Translations under genes and position numbers: made by a program | The notes under the pieces: generated by a model | Seen by the model: only the letters and a program-made list of their open reading frames with translations | Told to the model about the DNA's origin: nothing | Databases searched by the model: none | Shown: one piece after another, positions 9,215-17,579 of the stretch | How positions within the stretch are numbered: position 1 is the first letter of the stretch | How the letters are laid out: each line of letters opens with the position of its first letter | From: Kutzneria sp. 744 | GTDB lineage: Bacteria > Actinomycetota > Actinomycetes > Mycobacteriales > Pseudonocardiaceae | Assembly (NCBI RefSeq): GCF_000568255.1 | Contig: NZ_KK037166.1 | Location: 3,810,766-3,874,765 of the forward strand | Length of the DNA: 64,000 nucleotides | Reading direction: 5' to 3'

Positions 9215-10585
9215 TCACTCCTGCTCGGCCGCCTCGTCGGAGGCTTCCTCGACGGCGGGGGCCGCCGGCGCGCCGAACAGTTCGTCCAGGTCGATGGTGT
9301 TGCCGGAGGCGTCGGTGACGGCGGCCTGGCGGACGACCGCGGCCAGCGCCTTGCCGCGGCGGACGTCGGCGAAGATGGCGCCGAGCTGGCCGGCCTGCTG
9401 GGCCCGCTGCACGTACTCGTCGGGGCTGATGCCGAAGCGCTGGGCCTGGTAGACGATGCGCTCGGACAGCTCGGCGTCGTTGACCTGGACCTGCTCGGCG
9501 TCGGCGATGGCGTCGAGCACGAGCTGGGTCTTGACCGCGGCCTCGGCGGCGACGCGCAGCTCGCTGTCGAACTCCTCGGCCGTCTGGCCCTGCTCGGTCA
9601 GCCACTCGTTGAAGCGGTCGTCGTCGTGGTCGAAGGCGTGGACCGCGTCGTGCTTGCGGGTCTCGACCTCGGCGGCGACGACGGCCTCGGGCAGCGGCAC
9701 CTCGGTGACCTCGAGGAGGGCCTCGAGGACCTTGTCGCGGGCCTGCACGCCCTGCTGCATCTTGTTGACGCGGCCGAGGCGCTCGCGCAGGTCGGCCTTG
9801 AGCTCGTCGAGGGTGTCGAACTCGCTGGCCAGCTGGGCGAACTCGTCGTCGGCCTCGGGCAGCTCGCGCTTCTTGATGTTGTCGACCTTGACGCTCACCT
9901 CGGCGTCGCGGCCTTCGTACTCGCCGGCGACGAGCTGGGTGGTGAAGGTCTTGGTCTCGCCGGCCTCGGCGCCGATGAGGGCGTCGTCGATGCCTTCGAC
10001 GAGCTGGCCGGAGCCGATCTCGTAGGACAGGCCGGTGGTGCGGGCCTCTTCGACCTCGTTGCCGTCGACGGAGGCGGACAGGTCGACGGTGACGAAGTCG
10101 CCGTTCTCGGCCGGGCGGTCGACGCCGGTCAGGGTGCCGAAGCGGGCGCGCAGCTCGTCGAGCTGCTTGTCCACGTCGTCGTCGGCGATCTCGATGTCGT
10201 CGACGCTGACGGCGAGCTCGCCGAAGGCCGGGATGGTGATGTCGGGGCGGATGTCGACCTCGGCGGTGAACGCCAGGTGGTCGCCGTCCTCGATCTTGGT
10301 GACCTCGATGTCGGGGCGGCCCAGCGCCCGGACCTCGCCCGCGTTCACGGCTTCCATGTACTTGGCCGGGATCGCCTCGTTGACCACCTCGTCCAGCACC
10401 GGGGCGCGCCCGATGCGCGACTCCAGCACGCGCGGCGGCACCTTGCCCTGACGGAAGCCCGGAATGCGGACCTGGCCGGCGAGCTTGCGGTAGGCCCGGT
10501 CGAAGTTGGGCTTCAACTCGTCGAACGGCACCTCGACGTTGATCCGGACCCTGGTCGGGCTCAGCTGTTCGACGGTGCTCTTCAA
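9215..10585 (-). CDS. tig: Trigger factor, ribosome-associated chaperone and prolyl isomerase
   Basis: 456 aa. The start is TTG at 10585 (encoding MKSTVEQLSPTRVRINVEVP), with AGGAGA seven bases upstream; no ATG fits. The ribosome-binding domain has the signature region PGFRQGKVPPRVLESRIGR near residue 45. The FKBP-type isomerase domain spans about 150-240 (DLSASVDGNEVEEA, IEGIDDALIGAEAGET-like) and the C-terminal substrate arms follow, ending in an acidic tail EEASDEAAEQE. It helps nascent chains fold at the ribosome exit. The gene order tig-clpP-clpX is conserved in actinobacteria. Confidence 0.95.
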   Translation of the reverse strand: MKSTVEQLSPTRVRINVEVPFDELKPNFDRAYRKLAGQVRIPGFRQGKVPPRVLESRIGRAPVLDEVVNEAIPAKYMEAVNAGEVRALGRPDIEVTKIEDGDHLAFTAEVDIRPDITIPAFGELAVSVDDIEIADDDVDKQLDELRARFGTLTGVDRPAENGDFVTVDLSASVDGNEVEEARTTGLSYEIGSGQLVEGIDDALIGAEAGETKTFTTQLVAGEYEGRDAEVSVKVDNIKKRELPEADDEFAQLASEFDTLDELKADLRERLGRVNKMQQGVQARDKVLEALLEVTEVPLPEAVVAAEVETRKHDAVHAFDHDDDRFNEWLTEQGQTAEEFDSELRVAAEAAVKTQLVLDAIADAEQVQVNDAELSERIVYQAQRFGISPDEYVQRAQQAGQLGAIFADVRRGKALAAVVRQAAVTDASGNTIDLDELFGAPAAPAVEEASDEAAEQE

Positions 10586-10769
10586 CGTGGTCTCCTCGTA
10601 CGAACAAATGCGTGCACAGTGCTCCCGACCGCACAGCGCCCCGGGATTGGATACCCAAGTCTAGGTCGACCAGGAAGAGCGAAGCTCCCGACCCCCACGC
10701 CAGCGCGATCACCAAGCACCTACCACGCACACACACGCCCCGCCACCCCCACGCACGCACCACGACAGC

Positions 10770-10872
10770 GTGTAGGCCGCAGGCCACACGTCGAGGGTGT
10801 AGGCCGCAGGCCACACGCTGGGGGTCCAGGGGGCGGAGCCCCTTGGCTCGGGGCCTGGGGCGGGAGCCCCAG
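10770..10872. repeat. two identical 20-bp palindromic units plus GC-rich hairpins (REP-like)
   Basis: GTGTAGGCCGCAGGCCACAC occurs at 10770-10789 and again at 10797-10816. Each copy is a near-perfect palindrome, GTGTaGGCC-gca-GGCCaCAC. They are followed by two further snap-back sequences: GGGGGTCCAGGGGGCGGAGC and the complementary CCCC run (about 10820-10842), and GGGGCCTGGGGCGGGAGCCCC (about 10850-10871). The layout resembles dispersed intergenic palindromes of high-GC actinomycetes. No ORF is involved. Confidence 0.55.
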
Positions 10873-10899
10873 AAGACATCGCCGGCGATAACGGCGAAC

Positions 10900-10920
10900 G
10901 GGACCGCCAAAGGCGGTCCC
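10900..10920 (-). terminator. hairpin after tRNA-Pro
   Basis: GGGACCGCC-AAA-GGCGGTCCC, a perfect 9-bp stem, 23 bp downstream of the minus-strand tRNA-Pro. Confidence 0.65.
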
Positions 10921-10942
10921 GTGAGCACACTTCACCCAATCG

Positions 10943-11016
10943 TCGGGGTGGCGGGATTTGAACCCACGGCCCCTCGCTCCCAAAGCGAGTGCGCTACCAA
11001 ACTGCGCCACACCCCG
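10943..11016 (-). tRNA. tRNA-Pro (anticodon TGG)
   Basis: The minus strand gives a full cloverleaf. The acceptor stem is CGGGGTG/CACCCCG with discriminator A. The D arm is GCGC..GCGC, the anticodon stem CTCGC/GCGAG encloses loop TTTGGGA (anticodon TGG), and the T arm is CGTGGGTTCAAATCCCGC. The 3' CCA is not encoded. No integrase or duplicated 3' end is nearby. Confidence 0.95.
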
Positions 11017-11102
11017 TTCGCGCCGTGTTGTCGATGGCGCGTGCATGAGAGTAGCGCGACCCGCTAAGCTCCCGCATGCACCCGGTTGGTTGGGGGTGCG
11101 GT

Positions 11103-11173
11103 GCGGGTGTAGCTCAATGGCAGAGCTCCAGCCTTCCAAGCTGGCCATGCGGGTTCGATTCCCGTCACCCGCT
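11103..11173 (+). tRNA. tRNA-Gly (anticodon TCC)
   Basis: 71 nt. The acceptor stem is GCGGGTG/CACCCGC with discriminator T. The D arm is GCTC..GAGC, the anticodon stem CAGC/GCTG encloses loop CTTCCAA (anticodon TCC), and the T arm is GCGGGTTCGATTCCCGT. No encoded CCA; a T-rich run follows (TCTTCTTTT). It is divergent from tRNA-Pro. Confidence 0.95.
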
Positions 11174-11233
11174 CTTCTTTTGCCTCTTCCGGGCGCCGTG
11201 GATGTGTCGAGCGCCACAGGTCATGCTGGCTGG

Positions 11234-11605
11234 GTGCCTACTGTTCCGATCTCGCCGCGGCCGTTGTCTGTTTCCGAGCGTGCCGTGCTGGAGCACATCT
11301 TGTCGTGTGGGTTCGACGGGGCCGCGGAGTTGCGGAGTCAGTTGGACCGCACGGAGGTCGTGGCCCGGTGGTCGGCCGAGTCGACGAGTGTTGATCTGCG
11401 GGTTCGGGAGCCGGTGCAGCATGCGGCGTTGCCGTCGAGGCTGGTGCCGGTCGGCGCTCAGGTCGTCGACGAGTCCGGGGAGTTCGTCGGCGAACTCCTG
11501 GTGTGGACGGATGAGGGCGCCACGTTGTCCGGCTTGGAGTTCGCGTGGGTCACGGACGTGATGCCGACGTCGCTGCCGCCGGTGGACCGGATCCGGCTCA
11601 TCTGA
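11234..11605 (+). CDS. conserved hypothetical protein, 123 aa
   Basis: The likely start is GTG 11234 (VPTVPISPRPLSVSERAVLEH); the longer open frame runs back through tRNA-Gly and cannot be coding. The N-terminal SVSERAVLEHILSCGFDGAAELRSQL looks helical and the C-terminal half is strand-rich (VDESGEFVGELLVWTDEGATLSGLEFAWVTD). Small soluble protein, no recognised catalytic motif. It ends 25 bp before the convergent PP2C gene. Function unknown. Confidence 0.7.
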   Translation: MPTVPISPRPLSVSERAVLEHILSCGFDGAAELRSQLDRTEVVARWSAESTSVDLRVREPVQHAALPSRLVPVGAQVVDESGEFVGELLVWTDEGATLSGLEFAWVTDVMPTSLPPVDRIRLI

Positions 11606-11630
11606 GCCTCGATTGTGTCCCGCGCCACAG

Positions 11631-12344
11631 TCATCGCGTGGTGAGGACGAGGGCGGTGGCGTCGTCGCGGTAGCCGTCCTCGGTTTCGCGGGCGGCGGCG
11701 ACGATGGCGTCGGCCAGCGCGTTGGGGTCGTCCTGGTGTTCGCGGACGAGGGCTTCGAGCTCGTCGTGGGGAACGGAGTCGAGGCCGTCGCTGACGAGGA
11801 GCACGAGTTCGTCGGGCGGCACGGAGGAGACGGCGACGTTGGTGACGGTGGCGCTGGAGAGGGTGACGCGGACCCAGGCGTCGTGCAGGGGCGCGAGGTC
11901 GGCGACGCCGTTGCCACGGAGGTAGGCGCCCATGGTGTGGGGGTCGGTCCGCAGGTGCAGGCGGGTGCCGTCCCAGCTGTAGGCGTGAGAGTCGCCGACC
12001 CACGCGAGGTGGGTGGGCCGTCCGGGCACGGCGAGGGCGAGCACGATGACGCCGTCGGGCATGTGGGGGTTGATGCCGGGGTCTTCGACGAGCGCGGCCG
12101 CGGCGAGCACGCCGGCGAGGGCGCCTTTGGTGGCGCCGACGCGCACGGCGCTCTCCGCCAACAGCCGCATGGTGGCGGCGCCGCCGGGGTCGTTGCCGAT
12201 GCCGTCGACGATGGCGGCCACGGCGACGCCGGTGGACGCCTGGAACAGCGCGGCGGCGTCCATGTTGTAGTCACGGACGCCACGGCGGGTGGCGGTGGCC
12301 GCGCGCCGGCCATGGGTCAGGTCGTGCGCAGTGCTCAACCTCAA
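11631..12344 (-). CDS. PP2C-family serine/threonine phosphatase-like protein
   Basis: 237 aa. The best start is TTG 12344 or TTG 12338, after GAGG. PP2C-fold motifs are visible in order: RGVRDYNMDAA (N-terminal metal region), AAIVDGIGND (usual DGMGG, here DGIGN), AWVGDSHAYSWDG, VLLVSDGLDS and GYRDDATALVLTTR. It should dephosphorylate Ser/Thr phosphoproteins with Mn/Mg. No membrane segment, so cytosolic. The anomalous low-GC block begins only ~35 bp upstream of the start, so the natural promoter may be displaced. Confidence 0.8.
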   Translation of the reverse strand: MRLSTAHDLTHGRRAATATRRGVRDYNMDAAALFQASTGVAVAAIVDGIGNDPGGAATMRLLAESAVRVGATKGALAGVLAAAALVEDPGINPHMPDGVIVLALAVPGRPTHLAWVGDSHAYSWDGTRLHLRTDPHTMGAYLRGNGVADLAPLHDAWVRVTLSSATVTNVAVSSVPPDELVLLVSDGLDSVPHDELEALVREHQDDPNALADAIVAAARETEDGYRDDATALVLTTR

Positions 12345-12379
12345 GCCTCGTTTCCGTCGACAATGCTAGCACCAGGGCC

Positions 12380-12595
12380 TTTATAGCCAACGCCGCGCCA
12401 GCCTGTGACTTAGATGGATTACCGGTTACCATGGTACCAGAAGTACCGCCCGGGAAGTATAAGTGCTAGAGTACGAGTGAAAGGGGGACGTGTGCCTACG
12501 AACACTATGTTTTCCCTAGCGCTCTATTAACCAGCCCGCTCAGAGACCATGGCCAACTTGTATAGACTGGTTTCTCCCGCACACGAGATCGGGCC
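12380..12595. other. anomalous low-GC block between the PP2C gene and trpS
   Basis: About 216 bp with near-even base composition inside ~70% GC DNA. Stops occur in all frames and there is no conserved motif, hairpin or ORF. The borders are sharp. The pentamer GGGCC occurs at both edges (12375-12379 and 12591-12595), compatible with a small duplication but also with chance. It resembles three other blocks in this window. Confidence 0.55.
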
Positions 12596-12608
12596 GCCGG
12601 TGAATGGC

Positions 12609-13619
12609 TCAGCGCAGGCCGACGAGCTCCATGGCCCGGTGGAGGGTGGCGTCGGCGACCGCGGTGGCCTTCTCGGCGCCGTCGGCGAGCACCTGGTCGA
12701 GGTAGCCGGGGTCGCCGCTGATCTCGTTGAACCGGGACTGGATGGGCGCGATCTTGTCGAGGACGAGCTCGGCGAGGTCCTTCTTGAGGGTGCCGTAGCC
12801 GTTGCCGTCGAAGCGGTCCAGCGTCGCCTCGCGGGTGGCGCCGGACAGGGCCTCGTGCAGCACGAGCAGGTTGTTGACGCCGGGCGAGAGGTTCTCGCGG
12901 TCGACGGCCGTGCCCGTGTCGGTGACGGCCCGCATGATGGCCTTACGGATCTTCTTGGGGTCGTCGAGCAGGCCGATGGCGTGGCCCTCGTGGGTCTCGG
13001 CCTTGCTCTTGCTCATCTTGGCGGTGGGGTCGTCGAGGCCCATGATGCGCGCGCCGCTCTTGCGGATCAGCGCCGCCGGCACCCGGAAACACTCGCCGAA
13101 CATCGAATTGAACCGGTTGGCGATGTCCCGGGAGAGTTCGACGTGCTGACGCTGGTCGTCACCGACGGGAACGAATTGCGCCTGATAGAGAAGAATGTCC
13201 GCGGCCATCAGCGCCGGATAGGTGAACAGCCCGGCGCTCGGGTTCGCGCCCTGCGACTTGGACTTGTACTGGGTCATCCGCTCCAGCCAGCTGACCGGGG
13301 TGACGCAGTCGAAGATCCAGGCGAGGCTGGCGTGCGCGGGCACCCTGGACTGCAGGAACAGCACGGACTTGGCGGGATCGAGGCCGCAGGCCAGGTAGAG
13401 GGCGACGATCTCGCGGATGCGGCGGCGCAGGTCGTCGGCCCTGATCGCCTCGGGAATGGTGAGGGCGTGCAGGTCGGCGATGAAGAAGAAGTTCTCGTAG
13501 GAGTCCTGCTCCTCGGCCCAGACGCTGAGCGCACCGATGTAGTTGCCGATCGTCAGGTTGCCGGTCGCGGTGATACCGGACAGCACCCTTGGCTTCGCCT
13601 GCGCTACGGCGTCCGTCAT
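12609..13619 (-). CDS. trpS: Tryptophan--tRNA ligase
   Basis: 336 aa from ATG 13619 (MTDAVAQAKPRVLSGITATG), with AGAGGAA upstream; the longer frame adds nine unconserved residues. Class I aminoacyl-tRNA synthetase that charges tRNA-Trp. The HIGH-equivalent is GNLTIGNYIG (residues 20-29), the tryptophan-pocket region FIADLHALTIP follows, and the KMSKS loop is AKMSKSKAE near residue 200. Full length. The low-GC block begins just after the stop, so any native terminator is not visible. Confidence 0.96.
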   Translation of the reverse strand: MTDAVAQAKPRVLSGITATGNLTIGNYIGALSVWAEEQDSYENFFFIADLHALTIPEAIRADDLRRRIREIVALYLACGLDPAKSVLFLQSRVPAHASLAWIFDCVTPVSWLERMTQYKSKSQGANPSAGLFTYPALMAADILLYQAQFVPVGDDQRQHVELSRDIANRFNSMFGECFRVPAALIRKSGARIMGLDDPTAKMSKSKAETHEGHAIGLLDDPKKIRKAIMRAVTDTGTAVDRENLSPGVNNLLVLHEALSGATREATLDRFDGNGYGTLKKDLAELVLDKIAPIQSRFNEISGDPGYLDQVLADGAEKATAVADATLHRAMELVGLR

Positions 13620-13808
13620 CTCAATTCCTCTATTCAACGGCACATTTACGTGCGAATTCTACCCTCCGGTGGCCGCGCGAATCCGGCGACCTACGAAAGT
13701 AGGCCCGACGAGTACTTAGGTCGCTCCGGCCCGCGACTTCGTCCGCTGGCGGTCGATCACCCAGCGCGCTGGGATGGACACCGACAGCTGACCTGGGGAG
13801 GGAGTTGC

Positions 13809-15362
13809 ATGTCACGACGGTTCTTGGCCGCCGGCCTCGCCGCGCTCTGCGCGCTGACGCTGACCGCGGGCACGAGCTCGGCCGGCGCCGCATCCGGGGA
13901 TTGGCCGACGTGGACGAAGGATCTGAGCGGTTCGCGCTTCAACGGCAGCGAGCACCGCATCACCCCGACGACGGTCGGGAACCTGAAGCTGAAGTGGGCG
14001 TTCAGTTATCCGACGGCGGGCGCGCCCGGCCCGCACAGCCAGCCCGCGGTGGCTGACGGCACGCTGTACTTCGGCGGCGAGGACGGCCGGTTCTACTCGC
14101 TGGACGCGAAATCCGGCGCGGAGCGGTGGACCTACCAACTGCCGCCGAACGACGCGGTGCAGGACGGCGCGTCGGTGGCGGCCGGTCGCGTGTACTTCGG
14201 CGACGTGACCGGCACCGTGCGAGCGCTCGACCAGCGCACCGGACGCCTGCTGTGGCAGTACCAGACCGACGCCACACCGCTGTCGGTGGTGACGAGTTCG
14301 CCGATCTTCTTCGAGGGCCACATCTACGTCGGCACGTCCAGCGGCCAGAACACGGGCGACCAGAACACGGCCTGCTGCACGTTCCGTGGCCACGTCGACT
14401 CGATCGACGCCGCCACGGGCAGGCTTTCGTGGCGCTACTACACGGTTCCGCCGCCGCGGCAGGTTGGCACGTGGCCGAGTGGCGCGGCGCGCTACGAGCC
14501 GTCCGGCGCCGGCGTGTGGAGCTCGCCGGTGGTGGATGCGCGCACGCACACGCTGTACGTCGGCACCGGCCAGAACTACACCGGCCACGGCGGCGACTTC
14601 GACACGTTGCTGGCGCTCAACACGTCCAACGGCCACGTGCGGTGGAAGCAGCAGGTGACCCCCGACGACACCTGGCGGTCGCTGTGCAACGACCCGCAGT
14701 CGGCCGACGGCTACTGCCCGGTGCCGCGGGGCACGGCGCTGGACTGGGATCTCGGCGCAACACCCAATCTGTTCACCGTCAACGGCCGTGAAATGGTCGG
14801 CATCGGCCAGAAAGCCGGCTACTACCACGTGTTCGACGCGCACACGGGCCAGGTGGTGTGGCGGCGGCTGCTGTCCACGCCGATGCCCAACGGCGGGCTG
14901 TCCGGCATCCAGTGGGGCACCAGCTTCGACGGACAGCGCCTGTACGTGGCGACGATGATGGGCGACCCCGGCACGCTCTACGCCCTCGATCCCGCCACCG
15001 GCAAGGAGCTCTGGCACACCCCGAATCCAGCGGACGGCTGCACCACCGGCGGCGCGGCGCAGTATCCGGACCTCTGCTCGCCGTCGTTCATTCCGGCGGT
15101 GACCACGTCGCCCGGCGTCGTCTACGAGGGCAGTGCCGACGGCAAGATGCGGGTGTTCGACAGCCGGGCCGGCAAGGTGTTGTGGACCTACGACACCGTC
15201 CGGGACTTCGACGGCGTGAACGGCCTGCCCGGCCGCGGCGGCGCAATCTCCGGTGGCGGCGGCGCGATCGTCGCCAATGGCATGGTCTACGTGCAGACCG
15301 GCTACTGGATGGCGCCCTACCCGAGTGATCGCGGCCACGTGCTGCTCGCATTCGGACTGTAG
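13809..15362 (+). CDS. secreted PQQ-binding-like beta-propeller protein (quinoprotein type)
   Basis: 517 aa from ATG 13809; the upstream open frame is antisense to trpS and is ignored. The signal peptide is MSRRFLAAGLAALCALTLTA with cleavage near SSAGAAS. At least seven propeller blades carry the tryptophan-docking pattern: GTLYFGGEDGRFYSLDAKSG, GRVYFGDVTGTVRALDQRTG, GHIYVGTSSG, HTLYVGTGQNYTG, QRLYVATMMGDPGTLYALDP and GVVYEGSADGKMRVFDSRAG. A vicinal CC pair (NTACCTFRGH) and mid-protein DWDLGATPNLF resemble polyvinyl-alcohol-dehydrogenase-like quinoproteins. Without a known cofactor site I cannot tell an enzyme from a scaffold. A terminator follows. Confidence 0.82.
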   Translation: MSRRFLAAGLAALCALTLTAGTSSAGAASGDWPTWTKDLSGSRFNGSEHRITPTTVGNLKLKWAFSYPTAGAPGPHSQPAVADGTLYFGGEDGRFYSLDAKSGAERWTYQLPPNDAVQDGASVAAGRVYFGDVTGTVRALDQRTGRLLWQYQTDATPLSVVTSSPIFFEGHIYVGTSSGQNTGDQNTACCTFRGHVDSIDAATGRLSWRYYTVPPPRQVGTWPSGAARYEPSGAGVWSSPVVDARTHTLYVGTGQNYTGHGGDFDTLLALNTSNGHVRWKQQVTPDDTWRSLCNDPQSADGYCPVPRGTALDWDLGATPNLFTVNGREMVGIGQKAGYYHVFDAHTGQVVWRRLLSTPMPNGGLSGIQWGTSFDGQRLYVATMMGDPGTLYALDPATGKELWHTPNPADGCTTGGAAQYPDLCSPSFIPAVTTSPGVVYEGSADGKMRVFDSRAGKVLWTYDTVRDFDGVNGLPGRGGAISGGGGAIVANGMVYVQTGYWMAPYPSDRGHVLLAFGL

Positions 15363-15382
15363 GCCGCCGGCCCAGTTTCGGG

Positions 15383-15410
15383 GTGGGCTGGTGGTGCACC
15401 ACCAGCCCAC
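15383..15410 (+). terminator. 28-nt perfect palindrome after the propeller gene
   Basis: GTGGGCTGGTGGT-GC-ACCACCAGCCCAC, 20 bp after the stop codon. The two-base centre makes it an unusually tight stem for a terminator; cruciform or protein binding is possible. Confidence 0.6.
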
Positions 15411-15953
15411 TCGTCGCAAACACGCTCGTGTTCTCGCACGAGGAGCAGGACCTGGCACTCCGGCTCCGCTTTCGTTACCGGCCAACGTTTGTGCCACGGC
15501 TCCTCGCCGAGCTCCCACCGGATCACCGCGTCGCCGCGGTGCTGCATCCCACACCGGATTCGGCCTTGGCCGGCCGACTGCGTCCGCGCCGGCCCGATCC
15601 GCATCCCGCCACTGGAGGGCCGGCGGGCCGCGCTGATCGTCGCCGACACCACTGTGTCCACAATGGGGATCAGGAGGTTCCACTGCTGCCGCAACTGGAA
15701 CACGCCAACGCTCACCGGCCGGGCGTCCGTGAACTCGTCAGCTCACGTCCCAGCAGGCCCGCGCCGCTGCTCCGTTCCCTGTTCCACCAACGCCTCGATC
15801 TGTCCGAACCGGACAGTGACATCGGGCGAACCACTGCTGTCCGTTGCCGACCCGCATCCGGGAACCGGCCGGACCGTGGAAACACAGCTGCGTGGGCACG
15901 CCGTACCGATTGACGAAACCTCGTCTCCGGACGCTACCAATGATCAACAGGGG
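15411..15953. other. intergenic region, at most a degenerate ORF
   Basis: About 540 bp with normal GC but no convincing gene. On the minus strand two short frames (15743-15940 and 15317-15715) give products such as VSVGVFQLRQQWNLLIPIVD and EECVRFGQIEALVEQG-like text, but they run across the propeller terminator, lack good ribosome sites and are in different frames. They may be the remains of a decayed gene. Confidence 0.4.
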
Positions 15954-16427
15954 CTAGGCCGGCCTTGAGCGGTATTCACCCACCACGACGAGTGCGAACA
16001 GGGCCAAGGTGATGACGTGCACGCTGGTGCACCACTCGCAGATCTTGCCGATGACGGCCAGCTCGACGGCGACCAGGTAGACCACGAACAGCAGGCCGAC
16101 ACTGACGCCGGCCAGGCGCAGCCAGCGGACGGCGGGCAGCTCGGAGCGCCAGGCCCACGGGGAGCACAGCACGGTCATGGGCACGAAGTAGACGAGTCCG
16201 AGCACGGCGACGGGAATGCCGAGGACGACCGACTGCGGGCTGGAGGTGACCTGCGCGCAGTTGACCACCGAGTTGGCCTGGCAGACCAGGGTGGCGTTGT
16301 CGGTGTAGTGGCTGATCGTCATGTAGATCGCCACGGCGAGGCCGGCCAGCGACAGCACCAGCGTGCTGACGACCAGCCACCTCGGGTAGACGCTCGTCGA
16401 CTCCGACGCCTGGGTGCCTGCGGACAT
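15954..16427 (-). CDS. Vitamin K epoxide reductase (VKOR) family membrane protein
   Basis: 157 aa with four or five membrane helices. VKOR homologues reoxidise DsbA-like thiol oxidases in actinobacteria and pass electrons to menaquinone. The loop cysteine pair is C49 and C57 (VCQANSVVNCAQV) and the active-site CxxC is C130 and C133 (GKICEWCTSVH), both required for the relay. There is no fused thioredoxin domain, so the partner must be encoded elsewhere. The ATG at 16427 is followed by a hydrophilic lead before the first helix (WLVVSTLVLSLAGLAVAIYM). It lies 18 bp downstream of the amidohydrolase, probably in the same operon. Confidence 0.9.
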   Translation of the reverse strand: MSAGTQASESTSVYPRWLVVSTLVLSLAGLAVAIYMTISHYTDNATLVCQANSVVNCAQVTSSPQSVVLGIPVAVLGLVYFVPMTVLCSPWAWRSELPAVRWLRLAGVSVGLLFVVYLVAVELAVIGKICEWCTSVHVITLALFALVVVGEYRSRPA

Positions 16428-16445
16428 GGTCGCAGGATACGTGGA

Positions 16446-17579
16446 TCAGCCCGGCGGGGTCAGGCCGTACGCACGGCAACAGTTGCCCGCGGCAAAGTTG
16501 AACGCGAAACGATCACCATCGGCCGCGGTCATCACGTCGTCGGCCAGCCAGCCGTCGATCAGCCGGCCGAGCGCCCGCCGCCACAGGGTGGCGCCGAGAT
16601 GGTGCAGTTCGGGCAGGCCGTAGCCGTCGGACGAAAAACACACCGAGGCGAACGGTGCGAGTTCCAGGAGTTCGGCCAGAACAGCGCCGGCCCGGTCACC
16701 CACATAGGGGACGGCGAGGCCGACGTCGACGAGAACGTGCGGGAACACGTGCGCGAGATAACCGGCGTTGCGGTGGAACGGCCAGGTGTGCAGCAGCGCG
16801 ATCGTGGCGCCGGTCGACTTCGTGGCGTGCAGGAAGTCGCCGAGCAGCGACGGGTCGGCGCGATGCAGCCGGACGTCGTCGTCGCCGAATCCGGTGTGCA
16901 GCTGGAGGGGGACGTGGAGCTCGGCGCTCAGCCGGGCGCCGAGGTGCACGAGCCAGGCCAGCAGGATCGGGTCGTCCAACCGCGTGCCGCCCCACCGTAG
17001 CCACGCGCTCGCGGCGGCGGCGACCTCGACGTCGGTCGGCGGCTCGGCCGGCAGATCGAGTCCGGTCCGGTAGGCGACGACGCTCTTCAGCCCGACGGCG
17101 CCGGCCTCGATCGCGGCGCGAATCTCGACTTCGACGGAATTGAGGAAGTCGACGACATCGGGCTGGCCGGCGGCGACGCGTTCGGCGACGGACTCCAGGC
17201 GAAGCACCTCGAACGTGGCGCCGTGAGCGATGTCGGCGAAATCGGTCGGTTCGGTCAACGGGGTGCCGGGCTCCGACAGACCAGTGTCCAGCACCCACGA
17301 CCCCACTCCGACGGAGCCGAGCAGCTGGGAGCTGACCCGACGCCAACCCCATTCGGCGCGGCGTTCCAGATAGTCGTCGGCCGAGCAGTGCGCCGGCAGT
17401 CCGAGCTGCGGCGCACACCACCGGCGGACGGCCAGCCCGAGCAACGAGTCGAAGGAGTTCGTCGCAATCGAGGATTCCGTCAGCAATGCACTGAACCGTG
17501 CGCAGTCGAGATCCTCGGCGACAACGCCGTGGCAGTGCTGGTCGACGAGAACGAGGTCGTCGGTCACCACCGCTACCAC
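16446..17579 (-). CDS. amidohydrolase family protein (FluG N-terminal-like)
   Basis: 377 aa from GTG 17579, overlapping the end of the glutamine-synthetase-like gene by 7 nt. It is a TIM-barrel amidohydrolase: VLVDQHCHGVV carries the HxH metal motif on strand 1, LQLHTGFGDDD and LLHTWPFHRN supply later histidines, and FSSDGYGLPELHHLG carries the C-terminal Asp. Members of this group are linked or fused to glutamine synthetase domains, as in fungal FluG. The product may hydrolyse a gamma-glutamyl or related amide made by the partner, which is inference. Confidence 0.82.
   Translation of the reverse strand: MVAVVTDDLVLVDQHCHGVVAEDLDCARFSALLTESSIATNSFDSLLGLAVRRWCAPQLGLPAHCSADDYLERRAEWGWRRVSSQLLGSVGVGSWVLDTGLSEPGTPLTEPTDFADIAHGATFEVLRLESVAERVAAGQPDVVDFLNSVEVEIRAAIEAGAVGLKSVVAYRTGLDLPAEPPTDVEVAAAASAWLRWGGTRLDDPILLAWLVHLGARLSAELHVPLQLHTGFGDDDVRLHRADPSLLGDFLHATKSTGATIALLHTWPFHRNAGYLAHVFPHVLVDVGLAVPYVGDRAGAVLAELLELAPFASVCFSSDGYGLPELHHLGATLWRRALGRLIDGWLADDVMTAADGDRFAFNFAAGNCCRAYGLTPPG

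Larger units (their letters stand above)
10586..10942. other. intergenic region with palindromic repeats
   Basis: 355 bp without a convincing gene. It holds the tig promoter, a biased CA-rich stretch (10720-10760), two identical 20-bp palindromic units, GC-rich hairpins and the tRNA-Pro terminator. Confidence 0.6.

Noticed and set aside
10943-11173. tRNA attachment site of an integrated element
   Set aside because: No duplicated tRNA 3' end and no integrase or excisionase in the neighbourhood.
13812-15683. 623-aa minus-strand open frame
   Set aside because: Antisense to the PQQ-propeller gene, runs across its terminator, and lacks family motifs.
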